A stretch of DNA of 64,000 nucleotides. Source: Bacteroidales bacterium. GTDB taxonomy: Bacteria > Bacteroidota > Bacteroidia > Bacteroidales > UBA932. The stretch is taken from positions 1 through 64,000 of the forward strand of contig JAQXOE010000001.1 in the NCBI GenBank assembly GCA_029098505.1. The letters are read 5' to 3'. How positions within the stretch are numbered: position 1 is the stretch's first letter; every line of letters starts with the position of its first letter. The position numbers and the translations under genes are program-made. The notes under the pieces are model-generated. The model was given only the letters and a program-made list of their open reading frames with translations. It was not told the DNA's origin and did no database searches. Below are positions 43,831 to 52,997 of this stretch, piece by piece.

Positions 43831-44421
43831 TTATGCGCCGACAACGACCTTGGCGTATCTGAGCACCTTGCCGTTCAGAAGGTAACCGGTCTGTGTGACG
43901 TCGATAACCATACCTTTCTGAGCTTCGTCAGCGACAGGGAACTGTGTCACAGCCTCGTGGAAATCTACATTGAATTTCTCGCCTTTGGCCTCGATGACGC
44001 TTAGGCCCTTTGTTTTAAGGAAAGCCATCAACTTGTTGAATATGAGCTCTGTACCCTCCCTGGCAGCTTCATCGCTGGAGTCTGCAAGTATAGCCATAGC
44101 CCTTTCGCAATCATCAAGTACGGGAAGCAAGCCCTTGATGGTGTCAGCCGAGGCACTGCTGACAAGGCTAAGCCTGTCTTCAGCTGTTCTGCGTCTGTAG
44201 GTTTCAAACTCTGCCATCAGTCGGAGATAGTCATTTTTGCTTTCGTCCACTTTGGTTTCGAGTTCCTTCACCCGGCCCTGGAGCTCTTCGATTTTCTTAT
44301 TGGTCTCCTTCTTGTTTTCCTTCTTTGAAGCAGCCTCAGGCTTGGTTTCGGACTTTGTTTCAGGCTGTGGAGTCTCTACCTTTTCCTTTTCTTCGATATT
44401 TTTATTCTCTGTATTTGCCAT
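43831..44421 (-). CDS. grpE: Nucleotide exchange factor GrpE
   Basis: 196 residues from the ATG at 44421 (MANTENKNIEEKEKVETPQ); an ATG three codons upstream at 44430 is possible. The N-terminus is a charged, disordered stretch and long coiled coil (ELQGRVKELETKVDESKNDYLRLMAEFETYRRRT). The C-terminal beta domain ends FNVDFHEAVTQFPVADEAQKGMVIDVTQTGYLLNGKVLRYAKVVV, the GrpE signature. It releases ADP from DnaK and is paired with dnaJ downstream. Confidence 0.96.
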   Translation of the reverse strand: MANTENKNIEEKEKVETPQPETKSETKPEAASKKENKKETNKKIEELQGRVKELETKVDESKNDYLRLMAEFETYRRRTAEDRLSLVSSASADTIKGLLPVLDDCERAMAILADSSDEAAREGTELIFNKLMAFLKTKGLSVIEAKGEKFNVDFHEAVTQFPVADEAQKGMVIDVTQTGYLLNGKVLRYAKVVVGA

Positions 44422-44459
44422 AATTCTCATTTTTGTCGTTTCCCACCGAATCAAATACT

Positions 44460-44491
44460 CTGCCAATATGTTTTTGCTGACAGTTTGGCAG
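44460..44491 (-). promoter_or_regulatory. Palindromic motif upstream of grpE-dnaJ (candidate heat-shock control site)
   Basis: CTGCCAAACTGTCAG on the minus strand (44477-44491) is an imperfect palindrome, CTGMCA-N3-TGKCAG. A further TTGGCAG half-site lies 10 nt downstream (44460-44466), so CTGCCAA...TTGGCAG is also a perfect inverted repeat. It lies about 40-70 nt ahead of grpE. No TAnnTTTG box is obvious, which fits use of an alternative sigma factor or a dedicated regulator. Function is inferred. Confidence 0.4.
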
Positions 44492-44538
44492 ATTTGTCCT
44501 TTGATTTCAGTAAATCAGCGAGATTTCCGGACATTGCA

Positions 44539-46335
44539 TCAGAGCTCAGAGAGCTCCAGCCATCTCATTTCCTTTTCGTCCAGAAGATCCTTTACTTCTC
44601 CGAAGCGTATTGCCATCGATGTGCACTCGTCATTGCTCAGACTTCCGCTGGAGAGCTTCTCCTCTATTTCTTTTTTCTCTTTTCCAAGTTCCTCTATATC
44701 CTTTTCCAGCTGTTCGAGCTCGCGCTGTTCCTTCCAGCTCAGCTTCCTCTTGGCAGGTGAGGCACCCGCCGTATTTCCGTTCCGGGCCTCTTTCGGAGGG
44801 ACTGCAGCCTGAGCCTTTTTCTTGGCCGCTTCGGCCTCTTTTTTCTGTTTAGCTTCGTAATCTTTTATGAATGAGCGGTATTCGGAGTATCCACCTATAA
44901 AATCCTTGACAATTCCATCTCCGCAGAAGACGAAGAGATGGTCCACAAGTCGGTCAAGGAAGTGCCTGTCGTGGGATACGATTATGAGTGAACCTGCAAA
45001 CTCCTTCAGATACTCTTCAAGAATGTTCAAGGTGACTATGTCCAGGTCATTTGTCGGCTCGTCGAGAATCAGGAGATTTGGCTGTTTCATCAGGATGGTC
45101 AGCAGGTAAAGCCGCCTGCGTTCTCCTCCGGAGAGCTTGGCTATCCTGTTGTTCAGCATATCGTGAGGGAAGAGGAATTGCCCCAGAAGCCTGGTGTCAT
45201 TGACAGTCTCGAGTACGGTCTGGTCCTCATCGAAACTCATTCCTTCCTGGTGATAGTAGCCGATTTTGAGTGATTCGCCTCTTTCGATGATGCCTGAATC
45301 CGGTTCGAGCCCTCCAGTCAGAAGATTGATGAAGGTACTCTTGCCAACACCATTGCGACCGACTATTCCTACCTTCTCAAATCTCTGGAAATTGTAGCTG
45401 AAGTGCGAGAGATAGCATTGCCCTTCATAGTGGAAGGATACGTCCTTGCAGTTGATGATTTTGGTGCCCAAACGGGCTGAGCCGCTGATGTCCGGTGCAA
45501 TGCTGATTTGCTTGGTGCTATATACTTGCCCGGCTCTGTCCTTCAGCTCGTGGAAGGCGTTGATTCTGTATTTCGCCTTTCCGGAGCGAGCGCAAGGGGT
45601 GGCGTGAATCCACTCCAGCTCGCGGCGGAGCACATTGCGGACCTTGTCCGTTTCCGCATTGTAATTGTCAATCCTTTCCTGTCTTTTTTCGAGGTAGTTC
45701 TCGTAGTCGCCTCTGTAGGTGTAGAGAGCTCCGTGATCCAGCTCCATTACCGTATTGCACACCCGGTCAAGGAAATAGCGGTCGTGAGTGACCATAAAGA
45801 GGGTGCATCTCGAGTGCGAAAGATAACTTTCAAGATACTCTATGGCATCGATGTCAAGGTGGTTGGTGGGCTCGTCCATTATGAAGAAGTCAGCTTCGGT
45901 GGCGAGCATTCTGGTCAGGGCCACGCGCTTTATTTCCCCTCCCGACAGTGACGACATAGTTTTTTCTCCGCTGAGCCCGAAGTCAGTCAATATACGAATA
46001 ATGCGGCGTTCGTACTCGGCCCTGTTGTCGTCATCGAGCCTGTCTATAAACTCTGAAGAGTCGTCTACTATCTGATTGAAGATGCTTTTGTCGGGACTGA
46101 AGGCGTATTCCTGTTCCAGAAAGGCAATGCGTATCTGCTTGAGAAACATTATCTTGCCTCCGGAATCGGATTTGTCCTTCCCGGCGAGTATGCGCATCAG
46201 CGAAGTTTTTCCCGTTCCGTTTGGGGCAATCAGGGCAATCTTGTCGCCTTCATTTATGTTGAATCCTATGTTCTCGAAGAGAATTTTCGGTCCATATGAT
46301 TTCGAGATGTTGCTTACCTGTAAATATGATGCCAT
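44539..46335 (-). CDS. ABC-F family ATPase (Uup-like)
   Basis: 598 residues. Two soluble ABC domains: Walker A APNGTGKTS and GRNGVGKST, signatures LSGGEIKRVAL and LSGGERRRLYL, Walker B FIMDEPTN and LILDEPTN. The linker holds the arginine-rich ELEWIHATPCARSGKAKYRI. A C-terminal basic coiled coil (about residues 525-598, LSWKEQRELEQLEKDIEELGKEKKEIEEKL) matches the Uup DNA/ribosome-binding tail. No transmembrane parts. A translation-related role is likely for the family; antibiotic resistance is not indicated by sequence alone. Confidence 0.9.
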   Translation of the reverse strand: MASYLQVSNISKSYGPKILFENIGFNINEGDKIALIAPNGTGKTSLMRILAGKDKSDSGGKIMFLKQIRIAFLEQEYAFSPDKSIFNQIVDDSSEFIDRLDDDNRAEYERRIIRILTDFGLSGEKTMSSLSGGEIKRVALTRMLATEADFFIMDEPTNHLDIDAIEYLESYLSHSRCTLFMVTHDRYFLDRVCNTVMELDHGALYTYRGDYENYLEKRQERIDNYNAETDKVRNVLRRELEWIHATPCARSGKAKYRINAFHELKDRAGQVYSTKQISIAPDISGSARLGTKIINCKDVSFHYEGQCYLSHFSYNFQRFEKVGIVGRNGVGKSTFINLLTGGLEPDSGIIERGESLKIGYYHQEGMSFDEDQTVLETVNDTRLLGQFLFPHDMLNNRIAKLSGGERRRLYLLTILMKQPNLLILDEPTNDLDIVTLNILEEYLKEFAGSLIIVSHDRHFLDRLVDHLFVFCGDGIVKDFIGGYSEYRSFIKDYEAKQKKEAEAAKKKAQAAVPPKEARNGNTAGASPAKRKLSWKEQRELEQLEKDIEELGKEKKEIEEKLSSGSLSNDECTSMAIRFGEVKDLLDEKEMRWLELSEL

Positions 46336-46347
46336 CGCTCCTCTGCT

Positions 46348-47706
46348 TTATTTGAAGAATCTGTCCACTTCCTTGACTGCCTCAGGCATAGCAAAAACGG
46401 CCACTCTGTCATATGGCTCTATCAAACTGTCTCCTACTGCAATGTAGGTTTCGCTGCCCCTGATATAACCGCCTATGATGGCATTGCGTGGGAAGGACAT
46501 ATCCTTGAGAGTGCATTTTGTGATGGCTGCTCCGGGCGGAACAGTGTATTCGAGCACTTCGGCTTTGGTTCCGGACATATATTTCACAAAGCGGGCCTTA
46601 CCGCTGAGTGTGAACTTGAAGATGCGCGCGGCAGTGAGCAGTTTCTTGTTGATGACGCTGTCCACTCCCATATCTTCGGCCACTCTGATGTACTCGACGT
46701 TCTCCACTTCGGCTATGGTCCTTTCTATTCCGAATTTCTTGGCTACAACGCAGGCGAGAACATTGGCCTCGTCGCTGCCCGTAAGTCCTATGAAGGCATC
46801 GAAACTGCGTATGTTCTCTTCGGAGAGTATGTCACTTTTTCTGCCGTCTCCGTGCACTACAGTCACGTTCGATGGCAATATCTCGCTGAGCTCGAGACAT
46901 CTCTGCTTGTCGTTCTCGAGTATTTTGATGAAGGATACCTGTCTGGCAAGGACTTTCGTGACCTGTTCGGCCATCACGCCTCCACCGTATATCATTATCT
47001 TGTCTATGTCCACCTTCGTCTTGCCGAAGTACTTCATAAGCAGAGGCATACCCTCGCGTTTGGCAATGACGAAGACCATATCCTGGAACTGGAAGCTGGT
47101 ATCGACCTTAGGGATAATGGTATGGTCGCCTCTGGATATTGCGATGATTCTGAACTGCAGGGCTTCACTGGAGGTCTGCTTCACGAACTCACCGAGTTTC
47201 ATATCCAGCAAAGGGGACGATTCGTCGAGCTTGAATACCGCCACCTGGAGTTTTCCGTGCGCGAAGTCCATTGAGTCCGTGCTGGAGGAATTTCTCAGCA
47301 GCGCAGCGATTTCGTCGGCGGCAATTTTCTCGGGAAAGAACATGAAGTCCACCCCCATCTCCTTGAATATCAATTTGTTCTCTGGTGAGAGGTATTCTTC
47401 GTTTTCGAGACGTACAGAGGCTTTCTTGGCTCCGAGCTTCTTCGCCAGTATAGCGCTGACTATATTGACATCCTGGGGGACGCTGGGGTTTACGGCAATG
47501 AAAAGGTCTGCATCCGGTACCCCCGCTTTCTTGAGTACCTTGATGGAGGAAGGTGTACCTTGAACAGTGATGACGTCAGTGTCGGCCGACAGTTTGTCGA
47601 GCCTTTTTTGGTCAATGTCGATGATGCTTATTTCGTTTGCCTCCCGGCTGAGTATCCTGGCAAGGTGTGAACCAACCTCACCTGCTCCTTCTATTACGAT
47701 TTTCAT
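46348..47706 (-). CDS. trkA: Trk potassium uptake system NAD-binding protein TrkA
   Basis: 452 residues, with two RCK units in tandem. Each starts with a Rossmann loop: IVIEGAGEVGSHLARIL at the N-terminus and IMIYGGGVMAEQVTKVL near residue 234. Each is followed by a TrkA-C domain (LDMKLGEFVKQTSSEALQFRIIAISRG; TKAEVLEYTVPPGAAITKCTL). It gates the TrkH/TrkG channel in response to nucleotides. No trkH is in the window. Its start overlaps the stop of the GT2 gene by 4 bp. Confidence 0.94.
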   Translation of the reverse strand: MKIVIEGAGEVGSHLARILSREANEISIIDIDQKRLDKLSADTDVITVQGTPSSIKVLKKAGVPDADLFIAVNPSVPQDVNIVSAILAKKLGAKKASVRLENEEYLSPENKLIFKEMGVDFMFFPEKIAADEIAALLRNSSSTDSMDFAHGKLQVAVFKLDESSPLLDMKLGEFVKQTSSEALQFRIIAISRGDHTIIPKVDTSFQFQDMVFVIAKREGMPLLMKYFGKTKVDIDKIMIYGGGVMAEQVTKVLARQVSFIKILENDKQRCLELSEILPSNVTVVHGDGRKSDILSEENIRSFDAFIGLTGSDEANVLACVVAKKFGIERTIAEVENVEYIRVAEDMGVDSVINKKLLTAARIFKFTLSGKARFVKYMSGTKAEVLEYTVPPGAAITKCTLKDMSFPRNAIIGGYIRGSETYIAVGDSLIEPYDRVAVFAMPEAVKEVDRFFK

Positions 47707-48776
47707 TGTCTTTTCTCCAAATAGTTGAAAACATCATTTCCTTTCAGTATCGATGCGAGTATCATACTGCCGGAGTAGCGTCCCTCGATTCTGATTCCTC
47801 CGGCCGGCAATTGCTCCGCCCAGTTCGCCAGCTGTGCGGCATCGCTTCCTCTGCGCAATCGCTTGAACTCGCGATGAGCCTCAATAACTGCCTTGAAGGA
47901 ACTTACCTTGCCCGTCAGAAGGTACACCAGGGCCGAGCCACCATCCAGTATCATCCTCAGGAATATGCTCCTGCGTGCTTTCCGGAGCGCTTTTCGGGGG
48001 CTGAACCCGTCTGCGACGAAGCTTTTCGCGAGATTGTTGTCCAGCATCAGCAGATTGTTCCTATAGTTCAGTTTGAGCTTCCAGGGAGAGCTTTTCGGCA
48101 ATGTGCCGCCGCCGATGTGGTAAACAAGAGATTCGGGGACTATGCTTATTCTCCATCCCGCGAGCTGCATTCGCCAGCACAGGTCTATTTCCTCCATATG
48201 CGCGAAGAATCTGTCGTCAAGGCCTCCCAGCTGCTCCCAGAGGCTGCTCCTGACCATCAGGCAGGCCCCTGTCGCCCAGAAAACATCGGCGGGGGAGTCA
48301 TATTGCCCCTCGTCTTTTTCGAGTTTGCTCATCACACGGCCGCGGCAGAAAGGATAGCCCCAGCGGTCAATGCGTCCTCCAGCGGCTCCTGCATATTCGA
48401 ATCTGTCCCTCTCGTACCAGGAGTGGAGTTTCGGTGCGCAGGCACCGCAATCGGGATGGTTTTCCATCCAGTCGGCAAGCGGTTTGAACCAGCCCGGAGT
48501 GACTTCGATGTCGGAATTGATCAGGACGAAGAGCTCTGCGTCAATCCCGGCAAGAGCCCTGTTGTAGCCTCCGGTGAATCCGTAGTTCTTGTCGAGCTCT
48601 ATCCTCCGGACTGCCGGAAATTCGCTCTGCATCATTGCCATTGAGGAATCGGTGGAGGCACTGTCGGCGACTATTACCTCAGCATCTGCATCCTTGACGC
48701 TGTCGAGCAGTCCGGGAAGGAAGCTTCTGAGATAATCCACTGTGTTCCAGTTTAATATGACAATGGCGCTATGCAT
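47703..48776 (-). CDS. Glycosyltransferase family 2 (rhamnosyltransferase-like)
   Basis: 357 residues. The GT-A domain reads SAIVILNWNTVDYLRSFLPGLL, AEVIVADSASTDSSMAMM, NYGFTGGYNRALAGIDAELFVLINSDIEVTPGW (DxD near 96-98) and ATGACLMVRSSLWEQLGGLDDRFFAHMEEIDLCWRM, typical of WbbL-type rhamnosyl- or galactofuranosyltransferases. A C-terminal hydrophobic segment (SIFLRMILDGGSALVYLLTG) may anchor it. It is away from the polysaccharide cluster and coupled to trkA, so its target glycan is unknown. Confidence 0.88.
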   Translation of the reverse strand: MHSAIVILNWNTVDYLRSFLPGLLDSVKDADAEVIVADSASTDSSMAMMQSEFPAVRRIELDKNYGFTGGYNRALAGIDAELFVLINSDIEVTPGWFKPLADWMENHPDCGACAPKLHSWYERDRFEYAGAAGGRIDRWGYPFCRGRVMSKLEKDEGQYDSPADVFWATGACLMVRSSLWEQLGGLDDRFFAHMEEIDLCWRMQLAGWRISIVPESLVYHIGGGTLPKSSPWKLKLNYRNNLLMLDNNLAKSFVADGFSPRKALRKARRSIFLRMILDGGSALVYLLTGKVSSFKAVIEAHREFKRLRRGSDAAQLANWAEQLPAGGIRIEGRYSGSMILASILKGNDVFNYLEKRQ

Positions 48777-48805
48777 CCTTTCGCAGTTTTTCCTCTATAT
48801 GGCCT

Positions 48806-49468
48806 TTATTCTCCGCAGCAGCAGCCGCCTTTTTTGCCTTCGTGGCTACCGCAGCAGCCTTCACTTTCTCCGTGCTCGTGACCGCCACAGCAGCCTTCAC
48901 TTTCACCGTGATCGTGACCTCCGCCACAGCCTCCGTGGCAGCCGCCGCAGTTTCCGTGGCAATGACCTTCGCCCGCAGGGAGGAATTCTCCGTGAAGTCC
49001 TTCGCTCAGTTCCTTCTCAGTTGCATCCCTGACAGCGATGATTTCACCCTTGAAGTGCATACTCTTGCCTGCCATAGGTGGGTTGAAATCCATAGTGACC
49101 TTTTCCTCCTTAACTTCTACTACCATACCCCTGCAAACCTGGCCTGAGGAGTTGAGCATTGGAACATAATTGCCGACCTGAAGCAGGTCTTCCCTTATCT
49201 TACCGCTCTTTTCGTCAAGGAAGGCATCCTTTGGAATGTCGAAGACGAGTTTGAGGTCATATTCACCGTAGCCGTCTGCAGGGCTGATTACGCACTCGAA
49301 GCTGTCGCCAGGCTCCTTGCCCTCGATTTCTTCTTCAAGACGGGGGATAAGGATGTGCTCTCCCTGAATATAGTCAAATGGTTCTTCTTTGCTGACTTTG
49401 TCCACTACCTGGCCGTCAACGGTCAGTTCGTAAGTCATTACTACGACTTTGTCTTTTTCTACTTTCAT
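48806..49468 (-). CDS. slyD: FKBP-type peptidyl-prolyl isomerase SlyD with metal-binding tail
   Basis: 220 residues. The FKBP domain (TYELTVDGQVVDKVSKEEPFDYIQGEHILIPRLEEEIEGKEPGD) is interrupted by the insert-in-flap domain (FECVISPADGYGEYDLKLVFDIPKD), as in SlyD. The last 55 residues are packed with His, Cys and Gly, in repeats like HEHGESEGCCG and HDHGESEGCCG. They should bind nickel, zinc or copper. SlyD folds proteins and helps deliver nickel in other bacteria. It stands between a GT2 and pmbA on the same strand. Confidence 0.93.
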   Translation of the reverse strand: MKVEKDKVVVMTYELTVDGQVVDKVSKEEPFDYIQGEHILIPRLEEEIEGKEPGDSFECVISPADGYGEYDLKLVFDIPKDAFLDEKSGKIREDLLQVGNYVPMLNSSGQVCRGMVVEVKEEKVTMDFNPPMAGKSMHFKGEIIAVRDATEKELSEGLHGEFLPAGEGHCHGNCGGCHGGCGGGHDHGESEGCCGGHEHGESEGCCGSHEGKKGGCCCGE

Positions 49469-49505
49469 ATTCTTTACTCATTTTTCGCAGCTGCGAAACA
49501 AAATT

Positions 49506-50873
49506 CTATCCTGAAAAATCAACTTTTGAAAACGCTAAGGTAGGAATAAGTTTTGACATACAAGGACGGGCATCGTCACCAACTGCTATCAGACTGTTCC
49601 AAAGCTCAATGAAATTGCCCGTGATGAGCATTTCGTGAACAGGGTGGCTGATCTTGCCGTCCTTGAAGGCAAAGCCTTCGACTCCATATGAGAAATCGCC
49701 TGTGGTAGCGTTGGAATTGCCACCGTTGAAGCCTGTTACGAGTATTCCGTTCCTGCATTTCCTGAGTATGGCATCGCGGTCGAGCCCCTTTTCCGGCCAA
49801 GGCAGGAGGACGGGACGTGTGGCATCCTCAATGGTCGGTGCCATCCCCGTTTTGTTGGCAATGTAGGTGTTTACGAAGTATTCCTTGATTATTCCTTTTT
49901 CGATAATGTTGTGCTCAAAAGTCGCTACTCCTTCGGAGTCGAAGAGGCGTGAACCGCTTTCGCCCTTGCGCCTGCACCTGTCTTCAATGGTCATACCTTC
50001 GGAGAATACTTTTTTGCCCACGGCATCGAGGAGGAAGGAGTTGTTCTGTTGTATTGAGCTGCCGCTCAATGCGTTGAGTATCGGAGTGACGAGGCGGGAT
50101 GCGCATTCGCTGTCTACAACCATTGTGAACTTTCCGCTTCTGTGGCTCTTCGAGCCTATTTGCTTGATAGCATTGTCCAAAGCCTTGGTGCAGCAGGACA
50201 ATGTCTCCAGACCGTCTCTGAATGTGCTTGAGTGCCACCACCTTCCGGAATATTTCCTGCCCTCGTTGTCCTCGATGGAGATTTCGGCGCCGAAGTCGTA
50301 GGATGTTTCGCTGTGACGGCATTCGAGGCCTTCGGAGTCAAGTACCAGGGTGTCGTATGCGCAGTCAGAGTATTCGAGTTCTTCCGAAATAAGCTTCCAA
50401 CCTTCGTGGGCCGTGGCTGACGTGCTTTCGAAGATCGAGGCTTCCCTGGCTTTCTGCAGCCTGTTGGCAGCGTCCAGAGTGTCGTAGTCATTGTCATAGA
50501 GAGCAAGTTCATCGCCGCTTTTTGCGTCCTTAGCCGTCCTTTCAGGAGAGGGTAGGGTCTTGCACTCGTCCTTGGCGAGGAGTCTTGTTGTCTCTATGGC
50601 TTTGGCAATGAAGTTGTCAAGCGTCTTTTCGTCGAAACGGTTGATGGAGTAGGAACCGCAACGTCCGTCGGCATAAATTATCAAACTGATGGACCTGTCC
50701 ATACAGTGGCTGACCTTGTCGACTTCTCCGTTGAGGGTGCCTACGAGGTCCATACAGCTTTTGTTGAGGGTTATGCGGGCCGCGTCTGCGCCTTTCTCAA
50801 GGCATTTTTTCAGACATCCGCGAGCTACGGCCAGCTCTTCTGCCGTGAATTTTCCTGTATTGCTTTCCATCAT
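49506..50873 (-). CDS. pmbA: PmbA/TldE subunit of the TldD/TldE metalloprotease
   Basis: 455 residues from the ATG at 50873, with GGAGG just upstream and a start overlapping the tldD stop. The family regions YADGRCGSYSINRFDEKTLDNFI, SGRWWHSSTFRDGL, and VTGFNGGNSNATTGDFSYGVEGFAFKDG near the C-terminus are present. No HExxH motif, as expected for the TldE partner that completes the TldD active site. The pair degrades unfolded or natural peptides and matures some ribosomal peptides. Transcribed after tldD. Confidence 0.93.
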   Translation of the reverse strand: MMESNTGKFTAEELAVARGCLKKCLEKGADAARITLNKSCMDLVGTLNGEVDKVSHCMDRSISLIIYADGRCGSYSINRFDEKTLDNFIAKAIETTRLLAKDECKTLPSPERTAKDAKSGDELALYDNDYDTLDAANRLQKAREASIFESTSATAHEGWKLISEELEYSDCAYDTLVLDSEGLECRHSETSYDFGAEISIEDNEGRKYSGRWWHSSTFRDGLETLSCCTKALDNAIKQIGSKSHRSGKFTMVVDSECASRLVTPILNALSGSSIQQNNSFLLDAVGKKVFSEGMTIEDRCRRKGESGSRLFDSEGVATFEHNIIEKGIIKEYFVNTYIANKTGMAPTIEDATRPVLLPWPEKGLDRDAILRKCRNGILVTGFNGGNSNATTGDFSYGVEGFAFKDGKISHPVHEMLITGNFIELWNSLIAVGDDARPCMSKLIPTLAFSKVDFSG

Positions 50874-52414
50874 TCTCCTCCTACTGTCAAATTGTTAATC
50901 AATACGGTAGGGATACCGCAGCATACGGGAACGCTCTGCTCCTTGCCGCAGGTCCAGGTCCCGTTGTCCAATTTCAGGTCGTTAGCGACGGCAGCTATGT
51001 CGGCCAGGGCCTGGGGACCATTGCCAATGATATTGATATCCTTTACCGGGGCTGTCAGGCGGCCGTTTTCGATTAGGAAGCCGCTTTTTACGAAGAAGGT
51101 GAAGTCGCCTTCTCCGATTTTGACCTGTCCGTTGGAGAACTGGTCCACGTATATGCCCTTGCAGACTGAGGCTATGATGCTCTCATTGTCGGCATTGCCG
51201 CTCTCCATATATGTAGCGCGCATACGCGGGATGGGGTTGTAGCGGAAGGATTCGCGCCTGCCGTTGCCGGTGGCGGTGACCCCGTACCATTTGGCGCTGA
51301 TGCGGTCGTGCAGATATGAGGTCAGAATGCCGTCTTCCACCATATAGGTCTTCTGTCCGGGCACCCCTTCGTCATCGAAGTTGACTGCTCCGCGATTGCC
51401 GCTGACCGTGCCGTCGTCGATGATGTTGATGCCGGGAGGGCAGATGCGGCAGCCCATCTTGTCAGAGAAGATGGATTGGCCCTTGCGGTTGAAATCAGCC
51501 TCGAAGGCGTGCCCCATTGCTTCGTGCAGGAGTATTCCCGAAGCTCCGGCTCCCATCACTACAGGCATCTGGCCTCCCTTCGGCTTTCTGGCGTCAAAGC
51601 GTTCATCTATGCCCTCAACTGCTTGTGCTGCAATCTCTTCTATAAGCTCGTCAGTTATCATTTCCACTCCCATACGGAAACTTCTGGAGACGCTTTTGTT
51701 CTCCATAGCCCCGTTCTGACTGAAAATCACCGTCGCCACGATGCTGCCCATAGGACGCGTGTCGTATTTCAGCTCTTCGAATGAATTGTACATCAGCACG
51801 TCTGTGACCGATGCTGTAATCATTGCAATGACCTTGACGACCCTGCTGTCCTTCGCCCTTATGCTGGCGTCGAGCCTGTTGAGGCAGGGGAGCAATTTCG
51901 CCGTGTCGGCATCGCGCCAGTCTTCAATCATAGGATAGCGGTCGGCTGAGGGATTCGGCTTGCCCTGGAAGAAGCGCCTGACCGGCCTGCCTCCGTTGTT
52001 CTCCGATGGAGTGTATGCTGCGGCCCTGTCTTTCGCATCCCTGATGAGTTTGGCAATCTGCCCTTCGACCAGTTCTCCGTGCGCGAAGGCTGCTCCATTG
52101 CCCCCATCCTTGCCTGTCAGGGCAATAGTCGCAGCCGCCTCGGCAGCCAGCTTCATTGATGGGTAGTCGGTGCTTTCGGAGTAGGCGTATCCCGTCCTCT
52201 CTCCTTTCAAAACTCTGATACCTACACCGTAGTCAATGTGAAAACCTCCTCCGGTGACTTGCCCGTCCCGCAGGAGAAGGTTCCTGAACGAGGTATTCTC
52301 GAAAAAGAGGTCGCAGAAATCTCCTCCTTTCCGAAGTCCTTCCGCTGCCAATCTGCGCATTTCGTCCTCTGTTACGCGGAAGGTATTCAGATAATACTCT
52401 TTGTTGAAAATCAT
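50870..52414 (-). CDS. tldD: TldD metalloprotease subunit
   Basis: 514 residues from the ATG at 52414 (MIFNKEYYLNTFRVTEDEM), which overlaps the zeta-type kinase stop by 4 bp; the frame opens earlier at 52444 but inside that gene. The zinc motif HEAMGHAFEAD is intact in GASGILLHEAMGHAFEADFNRKG, and GCRICPPGINIIDDG follows. With PmbA it forms a cytoplasmic heterodimeric peptidase. All key residues are visible. Part of a five-gene minus-strand run. Confidence 0.95.
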   Translation of the reverse strand: MIFNKEYYLNTFRVTEDEMRRLAAEGLRKGGDFCDLFFENTSFRNLLLRDGQVTGGGFHIDYGVGIRVLKGERTGYAYSESTDYPSMKLAAEAAATIALTGKDGGNGAAFAHGELVEGQIAKLIRDAKDRAAAYTPSENNGGRPVRRFFQGKPNPSADRYPMIEDWRDADTAKLLPCLNRLDASIRAKDSRVVKVIAMITASVTDVLMYNSFEELKYDTRPMGSIVATVIFSQNGAMENKSVSRSFRMGVEMITDELIEEIAAQAVEGIDERFDARKPKGGQMPVVMGAGASGILLHEAMGHAFEADFNRKGQSIFSDKMGCRICPPGINIIDDGTVSGNRGAVNFDDEGVPGQKTYMVEDGILTSYLHDRISAKWYGVTATGNGRRESFRYNPIPRMRATYMESGNADNESIIASVCKGIYVDQFSNGQVKIGEGDFTFFVKSGFLIENGRLTAPVKDINIIGNGPQALADIAAVANDLKLDNGTWTCGKEQSVPVCCGIPTVLINNLTVGGE

Positions 52415-52995
52415 TGTTTGTTTTTTTCGTGTGCACTCTGCCAAATACGACAGTATTTTTCTGTGTCCTTCACGTGCACGAGGCTGGAATTGCCCTCAGC
52501 CACTACCGTGAATGGAAGACGGGAATTGTCGGCTACTATCCACCTGTCGCAGGCTGGGATGTATTCGTGGAAAAAGTATTCCACACCCATTTTGTAGCGT
52601 CTTCTGATGACGTTTTCCGGTATGTTGTGACCTCCTGCCTCCACTCTGGCGGCAACTCGGGCTATTGCCAGTTCGGGAGATTCGAGCCACATATAGAGGA
52701 TGGTCACCGTATAGCCATTGCCCTTGGCCTCCTTTATCATTTTCAGCAGGGACCTTGTGGCGAGGGTGGTCTCGATGCAGAAATCGGCTTTTCTTTTGAA
52801 CAGGTAGTCGATTTTCTGGAGCATAAGACGGCCTGCGGTGAAGGTGGCTTCCTCCGGATTGAAAGGGGAGAGGCTCTTCGCGAACTCGTCGGAGTTCACG
52901 AACTGGTAGCAATCGAGCATTTCCGGCAGCATTGAGTATGAGGCAGTTGTCTTTCCTGCCCCATTACATCCGGATATGATGATGAGTCTCGGCAT
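52411..52995 (-). CDS. Zeta-toxin-like P-loop kinase
   Basis: 194 residues. It starts MPRLIIISGCNGAGKTTASY with the Walker A GCNGAGKTT; QFVNSDEFAKSLSPF supplies the conserved Asp, and ETTLATRSLLKMI matches the zeta-toxin ETT region. An arginine-rich helix (ARVAARVEAGGHNIPENVIRRRY) follows, as in zeta toxins and related small-molecule kinases. True zeta toxins phosphorylate UDP-N-acetylglucosamine. No epsilon antitoxin gene is next to it, and the tight coupling to tldD and TIGR02757 genes argues for a housekeeping kinase. Substrate unknown. Confidence 0.8.
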   Translation of the reverse strand: MPRLIIISGCNGAGKTTASYSMLPEMLDCYQFVNSDEFAKSLSPFNPEEATFTAGRLMLQKIDYLFKRKADFCIETTLATRSLLKMIKEAKGNGYTVTILYMWLESPELAIARVAARVEAGGHNIPENVIRRRYKMGVEYFFHEYIPACDRWIVADNSRLPFTVVAEGNSSLVHVKDTEKYCRIWQSAHEKNKQ

Positions 52996-52997
52996 TT

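Noticed and set aside
44539..46335. Antibiotic resistance ABC-F protein
   Set aside because: The C-terminal coiled coil and linker fit Uup-type housekeeping ABC-F proteins; sequence alone gives no sign of a drug-protection interdomain linker.
46475..47563. A 362-codon plus-strand frame opposite trkA
   Set aside because: It is the antisense shadow of a clear two-domain TrkA protein and shows no family motif.
52411..52995. A toxin-antitoxin module
   Set aside because: Only the kinase-like partner is present and its neighbours are peptidase and TIGR02757 genes, so a module is not supported.
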